Source: Endozoicomonas sp965208385 | GTDB taxonomy: Bacteria > Pseudomonadota > Gammaproteobacteria > Pseudomonadales > Endozoicomonadaceae | DNA: 64,000 nt | NCBI GenBank assembly: GCA_965208385.1 | Contig: CBDBOO010000050.1 | Coordinates: 1-64,000, forward strand | Direction: 5' to 3' | Shown: piece by piece, positions 63,041-64,000 of the stretch | Numbering within the stretch: position 1 is the first letter of the stretch | Layout of the letters: each line of letters starts with the position of its first letter | Position numbers and translations under genes: made by a program | The notes under the pieces: generated by a model | What the model was told of the DNA's origin: nothing | Seen by the model: the letters and a program-made list of their open reading frames with translations, nothing else | The model's database searches: none

Positions 63041-63784
63041 TTAGCCGACAGTTCTACGATAACTCATCGGGGTTATTCCCATTTTTTCCCGCATAACCCG
63101 GGAGAGGGAACTCTGACTGCCAAAACCGGTTCTCTGAGCAATATCCGACAGAGAGTCGGTTGTAGTCAATAATAAACGACAGGCCATGTCCAGTTTTCGA
63201 GCCAGGATATATTGATGAGGTGTCTGATTACTGTGCATTTTGAAGGAATCATAAAAGCGACTGTCACTCATCCCTGCCAGAGATGACAATTCCGACACAG
63301 GCAGAGGGTTCTCCAGATTTAAATCGATATATTCACAGATCTGATCCATGGCAAGGGACGTGTTTGCCAGGGGTTGCCAGTTCTTGGAAAAACGTAATTG
63401 CAAACTGCGAACAACACTGCCGCACAGTAATTCTGCCAACACTTTATCGTCTGGAAACTGCAGCAATTCATCACTGGCGCTGCCCAGCAAAGACATCAAC
63501 GGCTGATCAACCCTGAACCAGGATGGACTCTTGAACATGCTCCGGGCATCGGCAGGAATAAGGTCATGCTCAATATTCAGAATCAACAAACGATTGCCTT
63601 TTCGACCGGCAAAGGCATGCAGACTCTGCCCGGGAATCACACAGCCGATACCCGGGGCAATCCGGCCTACGCGCCCGGCAATATTAAACTCGGCCTGTCC
63701 CGCCACCGGCATAACCAGCTGATGATGATCATGGGTATGAGTTTCTTCGGCGTCAGCGAGTGTTAAAATTTCCAGATTACTCAT
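63041..63784 (-). CDS. AraC-family regulator, probably of proline catabolism
   Basis: 247 aa. An N-terminal cupin-like sensor (EETHTHDHHQLVMPVAGQAE) and a C-terminal double helix-turn-helix: ELSSLAGMSDSRFYDSFKMH, LDMACRLLLTTTDSLSDIAQ and GFGSQSSLSRVMREKMGITP. It sits 230 bp upstream of putA in the same direction, as the PruR/PutR regulators do beside PutA in pseudomonads; proline-responsive control of putA is inferred. Confidence 0.85.
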   Translation of the reverse strand: MSNLEILTLADAEETHTHDHHQLVMPVAGQAEFNIAGRVGRIAPGIGCVIPGQSLHAFAGRKGNRLLILNIEHDLIPADARSMFKSPSWFRVDQPLMSLLGSASDELLQFPDDKVLAELLCGSVVRSLQLRFSKNWQPLANTSLAMDQICEYIDLNLENPLPVSELSSLAGMSDSRFYDSFKMHSNQTPHQYILARKLDMACRLLLTTTDSLSDIAQRTGFGSQSSLSRVMREKMGITPMSYRRTVG

Positions 63785-63903
63785 GGCGACCGATTATAAC
63801 GCCAGAGTACAGGTTCAATCCAGAACACCAGTTTCAGTGAACATTACCGGTTTCCTTTTCAAAGGTAATTGATGATCCCGGGATGATAAAACTTATAAAG
63901 AAA

Positions 63904-63947
63904 AAAGCTGTATTGAAGGGAGATTACTCACTCCTCAATACAGCTTT
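63904..63947 (-). terminator. terminator of a minus-strand gene entering from the right
   Basis: AAAGCTGTATTGA and TCAATACAGCTTT form a 13-bp perfect stem with flanking A-run (T-run on the minus strand). Confidence 0.8.
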
Positions 63948-63968
63948 CAAAACTACCTGCTGACTCAT

Positions 63969-64000
63969 TTATGCCGTCAGTTGAACGACATCAGAACAGC
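63969..64000 (-). CDS. 3' end of a gene beyond the window (partial)
   Basis: The minus frame ends ...CSDVVQLTA with TAA at 63971-63969, 22 bases before the terminator. Only ten codons are in view, so the product cannot be named. Confidence 0.35.
   Translation of the reverse strand, partial: CSDVVQLTA

Overview
The window looks like a chromosomal segment of a marine, host-associated gammaproteobacterium, most like Endozoicomonas (Endozoicomonadaceae). This is an inference from gene content (ast/aru arginine catabolism, groESL, LigB, type IV pilus, PutA with an AraC-type regulator), moderate G+C, very abundant insertion sequences and short mobile repeats, and secreted proteins with eukaryote-like motifs. 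No 16S rRNA is present to settle it.

Layout. 95-11122: arginine succinyltransferase (AST/Aru) cluster: astC, an ethanolamine-permease-like APC transporter, an M20 metallo-hydrolase, the two AruF/AruG-type succinyltransferases, a DUF1338 protein between them, astD and astB; no recognisable astE is in the window. 11579-24139: housekeeping and small genes (GST, RoxA/YcfD-type oxygenase, lipoprotein, groEL/groES, fxsA, HugZ-like heme protein, DUF481 outer-membrane protein, 2OG-Fe(II) oxygenase, Atl, YbaM). 24136-29467: two direct copies of an IS1182-family element around an island with an ISL3-type transposase remnant, short mobile elements and a secreted protein with two C2H2 zinc-finger motifs. 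29473-40360: ampG, yajQ, dodecin, panE, an IS4 element split by an ISL3 element, nadC, galE, ligB. 40793-46665: an intact type IV pilin gene, membrane and coiled-coil genes rich in tandem repeats, and a REP-associated tyrosine transposase. 47094-53213: a decayed pilin plus PglL-type glycosyltransferase locus, a six-unit tandem array of a mobile repeat, and pilB. 53377-64000: a frameshifted secreted protein, tRNA-Thr, putP broken by an IS607-type element, putA and its likely AraC-family regulator.

How the genes work together. The AST enzymes turn arginine into glutamate plus succinate; PutA turns proline into glutamate; both feed carbon and nitrogen from amino acids into central metabolism, fitting growth on host-derived amino acids. 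The proline importer PutP is broken while PutA is intact. PilA and PilB are type IV pilus parts, but pilC and pilD are not next to pilB.

The main unusual signal is repeat and mobile DNA. Six families of short elements with terminal inverted repeats were read directly; for several, exact target-site duplications date the insertions (IS4 in repeat A, then ISL3 in IS4; a 164-bp element that rewrites the C-terminus of a membrane protein; a 195-bp element in an IS1182 copy). Short tandem duplications of 6-21 bp are also widespread in and between genes. Several genes carry single-base indels in homopolymer runs, which may be real decay or assembly error.
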